Shown one piece after another: positions 1-7,697 of a stretch of 51,582 nt of DNA. Below the pieces are notes generated by a model. That model was not told the DNA's origin and ran no database searches. It saw only the letters and a list, made by a program, of their open reading frames with translations. A program made the translations under genes and the position numbers. The stretch comes from Streptomyces rhizoryzae (GTDB lineage: Bacteria > Actinomycetota > Actinomycetes > Streptomycetales > Streptomycetaceae), in assembly GCF_023155275.1 (NCBI RefSeq), contig NZ_JALMUV010000053.1, positions 1-51,582 on the forward strand, given 5' to 3'. Position 1 is the stretch's first letter. Every line of letters begins with the position of its first letter.

Positions 1-37
1 GGGCGCCCTTCGCCATGGTCGCGGCCAGCACAAACAT
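1..37 (-). CDS. possible start of a gene running off the window edge
   Basis: Just past the cupin stop codon an ATG (35-37 on the complement) opens a frame that runs off the left edge (MFVLAATMAKGA...). A second ATG at 48-50 in another frame overlaps the cupin stop by 8 bases and also stays open. Neither has a clear ribosome binding site. The piece is too short to identify, so this only marks that a further minus-strand gene may follow the cupin gene. Confidence 0.2.
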   Translation of the reverse strand, partial: MFVLAATMAKGA

Positions 38-42
38 CGGAC

Positions 43-474
43 TCACTCATCTAGGTGGTACAGCTCGGGCACGGAGACCTTGATCGGCTCCTGGGTGGTC
101 CGGGCGATCACCACGACCGCGGGCTCGTCCGGGTCGGGGTTCTCCTCCCGGTGCGGGACGAACGGGGGGACGAGGAAGAAGTCACCGGGCCCGGCGGCGA
201 TCCGCACCTCCTGGGTGCCGTCGTGGTAGACGAAGACGGGGTGGCCGCTGACCACGTAGACGCCCGCCTCCGAGTCGCCGTGGTGGTGGTTGTCCGTCGC
301 GCTCAGCGGCGGGTTCTCCACCAGGCCCATCCAGAGCTTCTCGGAGCCGACCGTGCCGCCGCTGATCGCCGCGTAGCCGTCCAGCTCACCGGCCCGGACG
401 TGGTGGACGCGGTTGTTCCGCGGCGCCGTGCCGCCGGCGCCCGGTGTGCTCCCGCCGCTTTCCTGCCTGGTCAT
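43..474 (-). CDS. cupin domain protein
   Basis: A 143-residue protein consisting essentially of one cupin beta-barrel. Motif 1 is DNHHHGDSEAG with two to three histidines and a glutamate, and motif 2 is PGDFFLVPPFVPHRE with the last metal histidine, so a mononuclear metal site is likely. The ATG at 474 was chosen because GGAGG lies 7 bases upstream and the fold begins right after it; longer in-frame extensions are arginine/proline-rich low-complexity. Single-domain cupins include dioxygenases, isomerases and ligand sensors, and nothing here settles which. The gene stands alone, with a perfect palindrome 75 bases upstream that may be its operator. Confidence 0.8.
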   Translation of the reverse strand: MTRQESGGSTPGAGGTAPRNNRVHHVRAGELDGYAAISGGTVGSEKLWMGLVENPPLSATDNHHHGDSEAGVYVVSGHPVFVYHDGTQEVRIAAGPGDFFLVPPFVPHREENPDPDEPAVVVIARTTQEPIKVSVPELYHLDE

Positions 475-548
475 CGTGGTGCCTCCGGTTCCTCTTTCGC
501 CTTGGTGACCGCAGACTGCGCCAGGCCGCCGTCCGGCGGCAACTCCCT

Positions 549-563
549 TTGCTGTTACAGCAA
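549..563. promoter_or_regulatory. 15-bp perfect palindrome upstream of the cupin gene
   Basis: TTGCTGTTACAGCAA has 7-bp perfect arms around one base, in an otherwise GC-rich 280-base gap (475-754). It is placed where an operator or promoter of the minus-strand cupin gene would be. No adjacent regulator gene is visible. Function inferred from symmetry and position only. Confidence 0.35.
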
Positions 564-754
564 TCCGGAAGGCGGCCTTCCGCACGACGGGCGGGAGCAG
601 AGCGGGCGGGAGCAGGGGCGCCCGCCCGCCACCTGGGGACTCCGCCGTACCGGGCGGGCCGGGCAGCAGCGAGCGCTGCCCGGCCGGCAGCGCCACCAGC
701 CGCGGCCGCCCCACCGCGGCCCGCTCGGAGAAGCGGCCGGGGCGGGCGCGCGCC

Positions 755-1315
755 CTACTGCCCCACCCGGCCGTCGATGCGTTCGCGCAGCAGGTCGGCG
801 TGGCCGCAGTGGCGGGCGTACTCCTCGACGCGGTGGATCCACAGCTCCCGGACGGAGCTGCCGTGCCGTCCCACCCGTGCGCCGGGATCCGGATGGGCGG
901 CCAGCGCCGCGTCGGTCGCGGCCTGTTCGCGGACGAGGTCGGCGAAGGCGCCCTCGACCAGCGCCTGGTCCGCGGCGGCCCCGTCGAAGTCGCCGTCCGG
1001 CTTGCCGTACAGCGCCGGTGCCGGGTCGCCCGGCACGATCCAGTTGCGCCAGTCCCGCTCCACCTCGGCGAGGTGGCGGACCAGTCCCAGCAGGGACATG
1101 GTCGAGGGCGGTACCGACCGGCGCGCCAGCTGCTCCGCGTCCAGCCCCTCGCACTTCATCCGCAGGGTCAGCCGGTAGTCCGCCAAGTAGTCCTGCAACG
1201 TGGCCAGTTCGCCGTCCGGACTGGGGCCGCCGCTGTTACGGGGATCCTCGTCGGGATCGGCCCACATATCGGGGTAGACGTGCGCCCCACTCCACCGCTC
1301 GGGTATGTCGTTCAT
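755..1315 (-). CDS. DinB/DUF664 family protein
   Basis: A 186-residue protein of the DinB/YfiT four-helix-bundle type (DUF664 branch). It has the typical LLGLVRHLAEVERDWRNW helix with a metal-binding histidine, and a late histidine pair in LWIHRVEEYARHCGHADLLRERIDG. Family members are metal-dependent thiol transferases, often using mycothiol in actinomycetes, but the substrate of this subgroup is unknown. The start at MNDIPE is a choice: two further in-frame ATGs lie at 1324 and 1327 and none has a strong ribosome binding site. The gene is monocistronic, and a divergent small gene begins about 215 bases away. Confidence 0.8.
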   Translation of the reverse strand: MNDIPERWSGAHVYPDMWADPDEDPRNSGGPSPDGELATLQDYLADYRLTLRMKCEGLDAEQLARRSVPPSTMSLLGLVRHLAEVERDWRNWIVPGDPAPALYGKPDGDFDGAAADQALVEGAFADLVREQAATDAALAAHPDPGARVGRHGSSVRELWIHRVEEYARHCGHADLLRERIDGRVGQ

Positions 1316-1529
1316 CGTCCGCATCATGGTGAACGACGGTCCGGCGGGCAAGGGCTTTTCGTGCGGCGCGCCCGGTGGCGCCACCCGGGACGCGGAGCGC
1401 CGGGCACCGGACGCCGGGTCACTCGTTCGGCTGAACGGCGGGGGCGCCGGGGGAGAAGTGGGCGCCGGGCTGCGTAGAGGGGGCGAGGACGCAGCCCGCG
1501 TCCCTGCCCGACAGAGGGAGAACCCCTAC

Positions 1530-1823
1530 ATGATCCAGCCCCCGGAATGGACCGGATACCTCCCGGCCGCCGTGAGCGCACTGCACGCGCTGGGCGTCCT
1601 GCTGCGCCGCTGCCGGGGCCGCTTCCCCGCCGAAGGGCCCCCGCGGGCCCCCGCGGCGGACGGTCCGCTGGGGCGCGGGCGCGGGCGCGGGTGCCGGTGC
1701 GCCGCCGGCCGGCGGGAGGTGCGGGTGGCCACCGGGGGGCCGGCGGGGGTGCCGGTGCACGTCGTGGTGACCGTCACCGCCCTCCCGGGCGGTCCGGCGG
1801 GTGAGGAGCGGGGTCCGTGGTAA
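1530..1823 (+). CDS. small hypothetical protein ahead of a sigma factor
   Basis: A 97-residue frame starting at ATG 1530, behind a purine-rich GAGGGAGAA ribosome binding site. It overlaps the start of the sigma-like gene by 7 bases, as expected for translational coupling. Residues 1-30 could form an amphipathic or membrane-associated helix (LPAAVSALHALGVLL). The middle is an Arg-Gly run and the C-terminus is valine-rich. I recognise no family. Third positions are GC-rich like real genes here, but the glycine/arginine stretch could also be chance. A regulatory partner of the downstream sigma factor is possible but unproven. Confidence 0.5.
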   Translation: MIQPPEWTGYLPAAVSALHALGVLLRRCRGRFPAEGPPRAPAADGPLGRGRGRGCRCAAGRREVRVATGGPAGVPVHVVVTVTALPGGPAGEERGPW

Positions 1824-2413
1824 GGGACGGCCTGCCCGGGGAGGCGGCGGTCCTCGGCGGGGAGGTGGCGCAGCGGCTGCTGGACTGCTACCCGGACTTC
1901 ATGGCCCGCCAGCCGCTCGCGCTGCGGCGGCAGTTCCCCTCCCTGTCGCTGGCCGCGTGCCAGGACCCGGCGCAGGAGGCGTTCCTCCGGGTGGGGTCGA
2001 AGGCCGCGGACGGCGGGCTGGCACCGGAGACGAACGTCATGGCGTACCTGGGGCGGACGGCCCGCAATCTGGCGGTCGACCGCTTTCGGTCGGAGCGGGG
2101 GAATCGACTGACGTCGCTGGTCAGTGGCGCTTTTGACGCAGTGCCCGAGCGGCGGGAACCGACTGGGGAGGATCGGGTGCTGGAGGACTTGGTGCGGCCG
2201 GCGATCAAGGAACTGCCGGCGAGCCTGCGGCGGAAGGTGGTGGACCTCCAGAGTCAGGGACTGGACGACGCGGAGATCGCGGCCGCGCTCGGCATCCCCG
2301 CGCGCCGTCTGCACAATCTGCGGAACAAAGCCGTCGCACAGCTGAGGAGCATGCTCGCCGGGCATATTCGGGACGGGCACCGCAAGCAGCAGCACGGGGT
2401 GAGGGACAGGTGA
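1817..2413 (+). CDS. sigma-70 family RNA polymerase sigma factor (ECF-like)
   Basis: A 198-residue sigma-like protein. A region-2-like segment spans about residues 50-95, with the helix NVMAYLGRTARNLAVDRFRSERGNR, where promoter melting and -10 contact would occur. A region-4 helix-turn-helix spans about 128-180 (LPASLRRKVVDLQSQGLDDAEIAAALGIPARRLHNLRNKA). The GTG start at 1817 has GAGGAG about 9 bases upstream. The stop codon overlaps the next gene's GTG (GTGA). Region 2 is less canonical than in most ECF factors, and no anti-sigma gene is adjacent unless the small upstream protein plays that part. Confidence 0.75.
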   Translation: MVRDGLPGEAAVLGGEVAQRLLDCYPDFMARQPLALRRQFPSLSLAACQDPAQEAFLRVGSKAADGGLAPETNVMAYLGRTARNLAVDRFRSERGNRLTSLVSGAFDAVPERREPTGEDRVLEDLVRPAIKELPASLRRKVVDLQSQGLDDAEIAAALGIPARRLHNLRNKAVAQLRSMLAGHIRDGHRKQQHGVRDR

Positions 2414-4167
2414 GGGATGTGAGCAGGTACGACGGCCACGGCGGCGGGACGGGGCGCCCGGAGCCGGTGGTCCCGGCCGGGCTCGCGGCGTTGCTGGCCC
2501 GGCTCGACGGTCCGCCTGACTTCTGGGACCGGCCGTGCGGCGACTTCGGCCCGCTGACCGCTGCCTACGTGCTGACGGCCGAGGCCCGGCAGGACGCCAA
2601 CTCCTGGTACCGGCTGGGCTCCAGGGCGCTGGCGCGCGAGGAGTTGGCCGCCGCGGCGGACTGGCTGGGCGCGGCGGCCGAGGCGGGCCACCCCGGGGCG
2701 CTGTTCCGGATGGCCGCGCTCGCCGCGCGCGCCGGCGGGCCGGGCGCCGAGCACGTGCGGTTCCTGGTGGCGGAGGCCGCACGGCACGGCCACGGCGATG
2801 CCCGTGCGCTGCTGGCGAGTGCGGCGGGGGGCGATGCCGGGCTCGGCTCCCCGGTGATCGAGGACCCGCAGTTCATCGACGAAGTCCGCCGGGGCCTGGC
2901 GCCGCCCCCGGCACCACCGGCAGCGGCGCCCCGCGGGACCGCCGACCGGGACGGCGAGGTGCGGCACCCTGCCGCGACGCCCCCGGACGGCCCAAAGCCG
3001 CCGGCGGCCGGTCGGCTCGTTCCGGTGCCGGCACCGCGGCTCGGGAAGGTGCCCGGACCGGGGCACCCGGACGGCCGCTGGCCGCGGACCGGACACCCCG
3101 CGGCCTCCTGGCCCCCCGGCGTACGCCCCCAGGACGCCGGCAGCCCCGCGGCACCCTCCGGTGACGGTCTGCTGCTGCCGCTGCCCGCCGGGCAGCCGGG
3201 GCCCGTGGTCGCCGCCCCCGCGGACGCCTGCGGGCCCGAGCCGTGGTGGTCGCCCAATGCGCTCCGGCCGGCCGTCCTCACCGAGATGGCCCGCAAGACA
3301 CTGACCTACGCGGACACCCCACAGCAGTGGAAGGCCGCGGCCCGGGCGCTCGACATCCTCTACCTCGTCGACGCGGCCGAGGGCGGCGTCACCACCCGTT
3401 CCCTGGCCCGCCGCAGCGGCCTGGCCCCGGGACCGGTGGCCTGGTTGCTCCACTGGCTGCGGGGGCAGCAGCTGATCTCCACGGTCGCCGGCGCCCACTT
3501 CCCCGGCCCGCTGATGGAGTTGACCCGCCGTCCCGAACAGCGGGCCCAACTGCTCCGGCAGACCCTGACCGGGCTCCGCGACCACCTCGGCGCGGCCGTC
3601 TACGTCAGCGACTACTCCGACGGTGACGTCACCGTCCTGCACACCGCCCACGGCCCCCTGGCGCCCGCGGTGCGGGAGTGGGTCGCCTTCCGCGACGCGG
3701 CCCACGCCAGCGCGGTCGGCAAGAGCCTGCTGGCCCAACTCGACTTCGACGGCCGTATGAGCCACCTGGCCCGCTACCGCCCCATCAAGCTCACCAGCCG
3801 CACCATCACCAATCCCCGCGCGCTCTTCGACGCGCTGGACGGACACGGCCCGTACGCCGCCCAGTTCGACCTGCTGGAGTACTCCGACCACGAGGTGTGC
3901 GCCGCGTTCCCGCTGGGCATCCCGGGCCAGGCCCGCTCCGTGGCGCTGTCCCTGCCCACCGGCCGGCGGCACCGACTGCTGCCGGCCGCACGCGCGCTCA
4001 GCGAACGCTCCGCGGGGCTGCTGATGGCCCTGATGCTGACCGGCGAAACCACCACCCGTCGCCCGCCGCCCCCGGCAACCCCGGCAGCGGCCCCGGACGG
4101 GACCGGCCCCGCCCCGGCGCCGGAAACCGGCCCGGCCCCGCCCCGGGTACCGGCGACCCAGCGGTGA
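2410..4167 (+). CDS. IclR-type effector-domain regulator with Sel1/TPR-like N-terminus
   Basis: A 585-residue protein with an unusual layout. Residues about 45-140 are alanine-rich helical repeats resembling Sel1/TPR units (SWYRLGSRALAREELAAAADWLGAAAEAGHPGALFRMAALA). About 160-285 is a Pro/Ala/Gly-rich linker. About 300-370 looks like a winged helix (ALDILYLVDAAEGGVTTRSLARRSGL). About 380-550 is an IclR effector domain with the family signature AHASAVGKSLLAQL. The tail is proline-rich. Starts possible at GTG 2410, overlapping the sigma stop, or GTG 2419. Canonical IclR proteins are about 250 residues, so this is a fusion. Coupling to the sigma gene suggests a joint regulatory module; the ligand is unknown. 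Confidence 0.75.
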   Translation: MRDVSRYDGHGGGTGRPEPVVPAGLAALLARLDGPPDFWDRPCGDFGPLTAAYVLTAEARQDANSWYRLGSRALAREELAAAADWLGAAAEAGHPGALFRMAALAARAGGPGAEHVRFLVAEAARHGHGDARALLASAAGGDAGLGSPVIEDPQFIDEVRRGLAPPPAPPAAAPRGTADRDGEVRHPAATPPDGPKPPAAGRLVPVPAPRLGKVPGPGHPDGRWPRTGHPAASWPPGVRPQDAGSPAAPSGDGLLLPLPAGQPGPVVAAPADACGPEPWWSPNALRPAVLTEMARKTLTYADTPQQWKAAARALDILYLVDAAEGGVTTRSLARRSGLAPGPVAWLLHWLRGQQLISTVAGAHFPGPLMELTRRPEQRAQLLRQTLTGLRDHLGAAVYVSDYSDGDVTVLHTAHGPLAPAVREWVAFRDAAHASAVGKSLLAQLDFDGRMSHLARYRPIKLTSRTITNPRALFDALDGHGPYAAQFDLLEYSDHEVCAAFPLGIPGQARSVALSLPTGRRHRLLPAARALSERSAGLLMALMLTGETTTRRPPPPATPAAAPDGTGPAPAPETGPAPPRVPATQR

Positions 4168-4172
4168 CCCGC

Positions 4173-4201
4173 GCCTCCGTCCCGCACCGCGGGACGGAGG
4201 C
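4173..4201. terminator. hairpin terminator after the IclR-type gene
   Basis: A perfect 13-bp stem (4173-4185 with 4189-4201) closed by a 3-base loop begins 5 bases after the stop codon. There is no T-run, which is common for terminators in high-GC actinomycetes. Confidence 0.65.
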
Positions 4202-4552
4202 CACCGGACCGCCCGTTCGTCAACCGGCAGGAATCGCCAGCCAGTTGGTGCGTCCGGCAGCGCGGCACCCGGAGCGAGGGGCCCGCGCGCCGGTCGGCAA
4301 GGCACCCGAAGCGGGTGGTCCGCACGGGCGGCGCGGCGCCCGGGCCGACCGCCCACCGCCCGGCCACCGGGCGGGCCGTGCCGTTGCCGGGCGGCTTCGC
4401 TGTTCGGCCGTACCGGGGTGGTGGGGCGGGGCGGGGGCGTTCATGGTGAAGCTGACCGCTCGCCCGGGCCAGGGCCGCGTCGCGGGGCCGCCGAGGCGCG
4501 GCGGGCCGGGGCGGAGCGGCGGAGGTCCCGTGCCGACTGCTGGAGGTTGACC
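4202..4552. other. 351-base gap without a recognisable gene
   Basis: This holds only low-complexity GC-rich sequence. Open frames on both strands are Arg/Pro/Gly-rich and lack ribosome binding sites. It presumably contains the promoter for the gene at 4553, whose ribosome binding site (GGAGG) is at 4542-4546. I see no repeat or operator in it. Confidence 0.5.
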
Positions 4553-5032
4553 GTGTCATTCACCGAGAGCGAGCTGCTGACGGCCGGCAACGACCGGCTG
4601 GAGGAGGTGTTCCGCGCCGGCCCGGCCGGTGAGGTGCCCCGTGGGCCGATGGAGGGCACCGCGATCCTGGGCGCCGGTACCGGCCTGGTGCGGCCGGTCG
4701 CGGCGCTGATCCGGCTGGCTGCCTGGCGGGGCAAGGTGTTCAGCCCCGAGGGCGGCTATCTGAGCAACCGGCTCGGGCCGTTCGACGTGCTGGCGGTGGT
4801 GGCCCGGGTGGCTCCCGGCCCGAGCCTGCTGGACGAGCGGGAGTGCATCGTCATCGACTACTCGCGCACCTCGCTGGTCGCCCGCGGCGTACGCGACGAG
4901 ATCCGCCAGGTGGGCCCGGGCCTGTACCTGGGCGTGATCTGGCTGTTCGGGACCCGGATCGGGTGGTTCACCCTGCGCACGCCGGAGACCGACCCCGGTG
5001 CGCGCCGGGAACGGGAGCAGCCGGCCGGCTGA
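4553..5032 (+). CDS. conserved hypothetical protein, lipocalin-like fold suspected
   Basis: A 159-residue cytosolic protein starting at GTG 4553, 6 bases after GGAGG. Conserved-looking blocks are WRGKVF followed by LSNRLGPFDVLAVVARV, then ECIVIDYSRTSLVARGVRDEIRQVGPGLYLG, and a closing GWFTL strand. The W-x-GK-x-F opening and alternating strands resemble small actinobacterial beta-barrel proteins with no assigned activity. I cannot name the family with certainty. It is monocistronic, with a strong hairpin terminator directly behind the stop codon. Confidence 0.7.
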   Translation: MSFTESELLTAGNDRLEEVFRAGPAGEVPRGPMEGTAILGAGTGLVRPVAALIRLAAWRGKVFSPEGGYLSNRLGPFDVLAVVARVAPGPSLLDERECIVIDYSRTSLVARGVRDEIRQVGPGLYLGVIWLFGTRIGWFTLRTPETDPGARREREQPAG

Positions 5033-5073
5033 GCTGGGCCGTCCGGGGGCGGCGCGGTCCCGGACGGCCCAGC
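5033..5073. terminator. 15-bp stem terminator after the 4553-5032 gene
   Basis: A perfect 15-bp stem (5033-5047 with 5059-5073) with an 11-base loop starts at the first base after the TGA and is followed by a short run of T (5078-5080). Confidence 0.75.
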
Positions 5074-5251
5074 AGCCTTTGCGCTGGTCCGGGCGGGTTG
5101 GTGGGGTGGAGCCGAGAGGCGCGGCACCCGTCCGCTCCGGCGGTGACGGCCGGTCCCGGCGGCACCGCCGCGCCCCGGTGCACCCCCCGTGAAGCCCCAG
5201 TGAAGCCGCCGCCTCAGTGCAGCCCCCGCCTCAGTGAAAGGCCCTTCCGCC

Positions 5252-7444
5252 ATGACCAGGTCCGGCATAGCCCGCCCCGCAGTCCGCTCCTCCCGGCGCC
5301 GCCGGCCCTGGCGGGCCGGTCCGGTGCCGGCGGTCTGCGCCACCGTCGCCGCCGCGTCGGCGGCCCTCGCCCTGACGTCGGCCGCCGCCCCCTCGGGCGC
5401 GGCGCCGGGCGCCCCCTCGGACGGGGCGGTGCACGGCGTGATCACCGGCGTGGGGCAGCCGCTGCGCGGGGCGCAGGTGCGGTTGTGGGTGGGCTCGCGC
5501 GAGGGCAGCAGGGAACTGGGCCGGGCCCGCACCGACGCGTCCGGGTCCTTCCGCATCCGGTACGCCCCGCCCGCCCGCGGAGTGCTGTACGTGGAGGCCA
5601 CGAGCGGGCGCCGGATGCGCCTGCGGGCGGTGGTCGGGAGCGGGTCCGGCGGCGCCGTCCGGCCGTGGACCCTGAACCAGGTGCGGGTCAACGAACTCAC
5701 CACCGTGGCGGCCACGTACGCCCTGGCCCAGTTCGACGGCGGCCGCGAAGTGGCCGGGCCCGCCCCCGGGCTGGAGAACGCCGCGGCGACCTCCCGCAAC
5801 CTCGCCGACCCGGCGACGGGCACGGCCGGCCCGAAGGTCACCGACGCCGCCAACGGCGCCCGCAACGAGACCCTGGCCACGCTCGGGACCCTGGCCGACC
5901 TCGTCTCCGTGTGCGCCGCGGACGGCCCGCACTGCGAGCGGCTGCTGCGCCTGGCCACCCCGCCCGGCGGCGCCACCCCGGCGGACACGGTGCAGGCCCT
6001 GCTGGCCCTGGCCCACCACCCGACCCTGTCGCCCTCCGGCCTGTACGCCCTGTCCCGGACCGCCGGCCACCACTCCCCCGCGCTCACCGCGCCCCCCGAA
6101 GCCTGGTTGCTGGCCCTGCGCTACACCGACACCGACCTGTACGCCCCCGGTCGCATCGCCTTCGACGCCCGCGGCAACGCCTGGGCGACCGACAACTGGC
6201 TGCCGGGCACCCGCGCGCCCAGCCGCTACGTCAGCGTCCTGGACCCCACCGGCCGCCCCGTCTTCGGCAGTCCCCTCAGCGGCGGCGGCATGCACGGCGG
6301 GGCCTGGGGCCTGGCCATCGACCACGGCGGTGCGGTGTGGGCGCCCAGCTACGGCGGCAACGCCATGGCGAAGTACTCGGCCACCGGCACGCCACTCTCG
6401 CCCCCGTCCGGGTGGAAGAACGGCGGACTGGTCCGCCCGCAGGGGGTCGCCGTCGACCAGCGCGGCAACCTGTGGATCGCCAACTCCTTCGGTCTGAAGG
6501 GGAAACCGGGCCTGGGCAGCGTCGTGGTCTACCCCCACGGCGATCCCGCCGGGGCGTTCACCCTCACCAGCAGCGGCCTCAACCACCCCTTCGGCCTCCA
6601 GATCGACGGCCGCGGCCGGGCGTGGGTCACCAACAGCCACATGGACTTCGGGCAGCTCCTGGATTCCCGCAAGGCCGGCCGGCTCGGCGAGATCGGCGGC
6701 AGCGTCACCGTCTTCGGGCCGGACTTCAAGCGCCAGGCCACCCTCAAGGTGCCTTCGCTGCAAGGGCCGTTGGCGCTCGCCCTGGACTCGCACGGCAATG
6801 CCTGGATCCCCAGCTTCTTCAACAGCACCGTCACCGAACTGCGCCCCGACGGCTCGGTGGCCGGCGTCCACCAGCTCCCGAAGACCGTCTTCCCCTGGTC
6901 GATCGCGGTCGACGGGTCCGACCGGATCTGGGTCGCCGGCTTCGGCAACGCCTCGGTCTCCCTGCTGTGCGGGGAGAACACCGCCGCCTGCCCGCCCGGC
7001 ACCACCACCGGCACCGTCCTCTCCCCCGACCGCGGCTTCCGCCACAAGGCGATCCAGCACCTGACCGCGGTGCAGATCGACCCCTCGGGCAATGTCTGGC
7101 TGGCCAACAACTGGTCCAAGCTCCTGCCCCCCACCGGCGGCGTGGGCCTGGTCCAACTCGTCGGCGCGGCCACCCCGGTGTGCACCCCCCTGACGCCGCT
7201 GCCGGTACGTCCCGCAGCCGCCCCCGGCCAGCTGTGCCCCCAGCAGCCCCCCACCGATCCGGCGCCGGACCGGGCCCCCCGCGCCGCGCAGCCCGGCGAC
7301 CACCTCGTCCGCCCCGGCGACACCCTCAGCGCCATCGCCGCCGCCCACGGCACCACCTGGGACCGCCTCTACCGCACCAACGCGCACGCCATCGGCACCG
7401 ACCCCGACCGGATCCGCCCCGGGCAGCACCTCCTCCTCCCCTGA
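5252..7444 (+). CDS. secreted beta-propeller (NHL/Vgb-like) protein with C-terminal LysM
   Basis: A 730-residue exported protein. The N-terminus has arginines followed by a hydrophobic Ala/Val/Leu stretch ending in an Ala-rich signal-cleavage region (about residues 1-50). Next comes a short carboxypeptidase-regulatory-like sandwich (VHGVITGVGQPLRGAQVRL ... TDASGSFRI). About 290-640 holds repeated propeller blades of the form IAFDARGNAWATDN, VAVDQRGNLWIANS, LALDSHGNAWIPS, IAVDGSDRIWVAG and VQIDPSGNVWLANN. The last about 45 residues are a LysM module (HLVRPGDTLSAIAAAHGTTW ... IRPGQHLLL), expected to bind peptidoglycan. ATG 5252 was chosen because GAAAGG precedes it; an in-frame GTG at 5234 lacks a site. 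Role unknown: a wall-anchored sensor or lactonase-like protein would fit. Confidence 0.8.
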   Translation: MTRSGIARPAVRSSRRRRPWRAGPVPAVCATVAAASAALALTSAAAPSGAAPGAPSDGAVHGVITGVGQPLRGAQVRLWVGSREGSRELGRARTDASGSFRIRYAPPARGVLYVEATSGRRMRLRAVVGSGSGGAVRPWTLNQVRVNELTTVAATYALAQFDGGREVAGPAPGLENAAATSRNLADPATGTAGPKVTDAANGARNETLATLGTLADLVSVCAADGPHCERLLRLATPPGGATPADTVQALLALAHHPTLSPSGLYALSRTAGHHSPALTAPPEAWLLALRYTDTDLYAPGRIAFDARGNAWATDNWLPGTRAPSRYVSVLDPTGRPVFGSPLSGGGMHGGAWGLAIDHGGAVWAPSYGGNAMAKYSATGTPLSPPSGWKNGGLVRPQGVAVDQRGNLWIANSFGLKGKPGLGSVVVYPHGDPAGAFTLTSSGLNHPFGLQIDGRGRAWVTNSHMDFGQLLDSRKAGRLGEIGGSVTVFGPDFKRQATLKVPSLQGPLALALDSHGNAWIPSFFNSTVTELRPDGSVAGVHQLPKTVFPWSIAVDGSDRIWVAGFGNASVSLLCGENTAACPPGTTTGTVLSPDRGFRHKAIQHLTAVQIDPSGNVWLANNWSKLLPPTGGVGLVQLVGAATPVCTPLTPLPVRPAAAPGQLCPQQPPTDPAPDRAPRAAQPGDHLVRPGDTLSAIAAAHGTTWDRLYRTNAHAIGTDPDRIRPGQHLLLP

Positions 7445-7697
7445 GCCGGCGCCCCGGACCCGCCCGGGTAGCGTGCGGCGGCACGGAAGAGGTGCAGATC
7501 GTCGCGGATGCGCCGGTACGCCCCGGACCCACGTGGCTCGAACGGGCGGCCACCTCGACGCGCCAGCGGTGCCCGGGCCCCAGCGGGCAGCGGCGTTCGA
7601 GGAGTTCCCGGCCCGCCAGCCGCCGATCGGCGAGCCGTGACGGGGACGGGCTCCGGCCGGGCCGGGGCCCGGTGCGGCCCGCCACGGCTCGCGTCGG

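Noticed and set aside
4220..4552. Open frames on both strands between the IclR-type gene and the next gene
   Set aside because: High GC gives long open frames by chance; the products are Pro/Arg/Gly-rich with no ribosome binding site or family resemblance.
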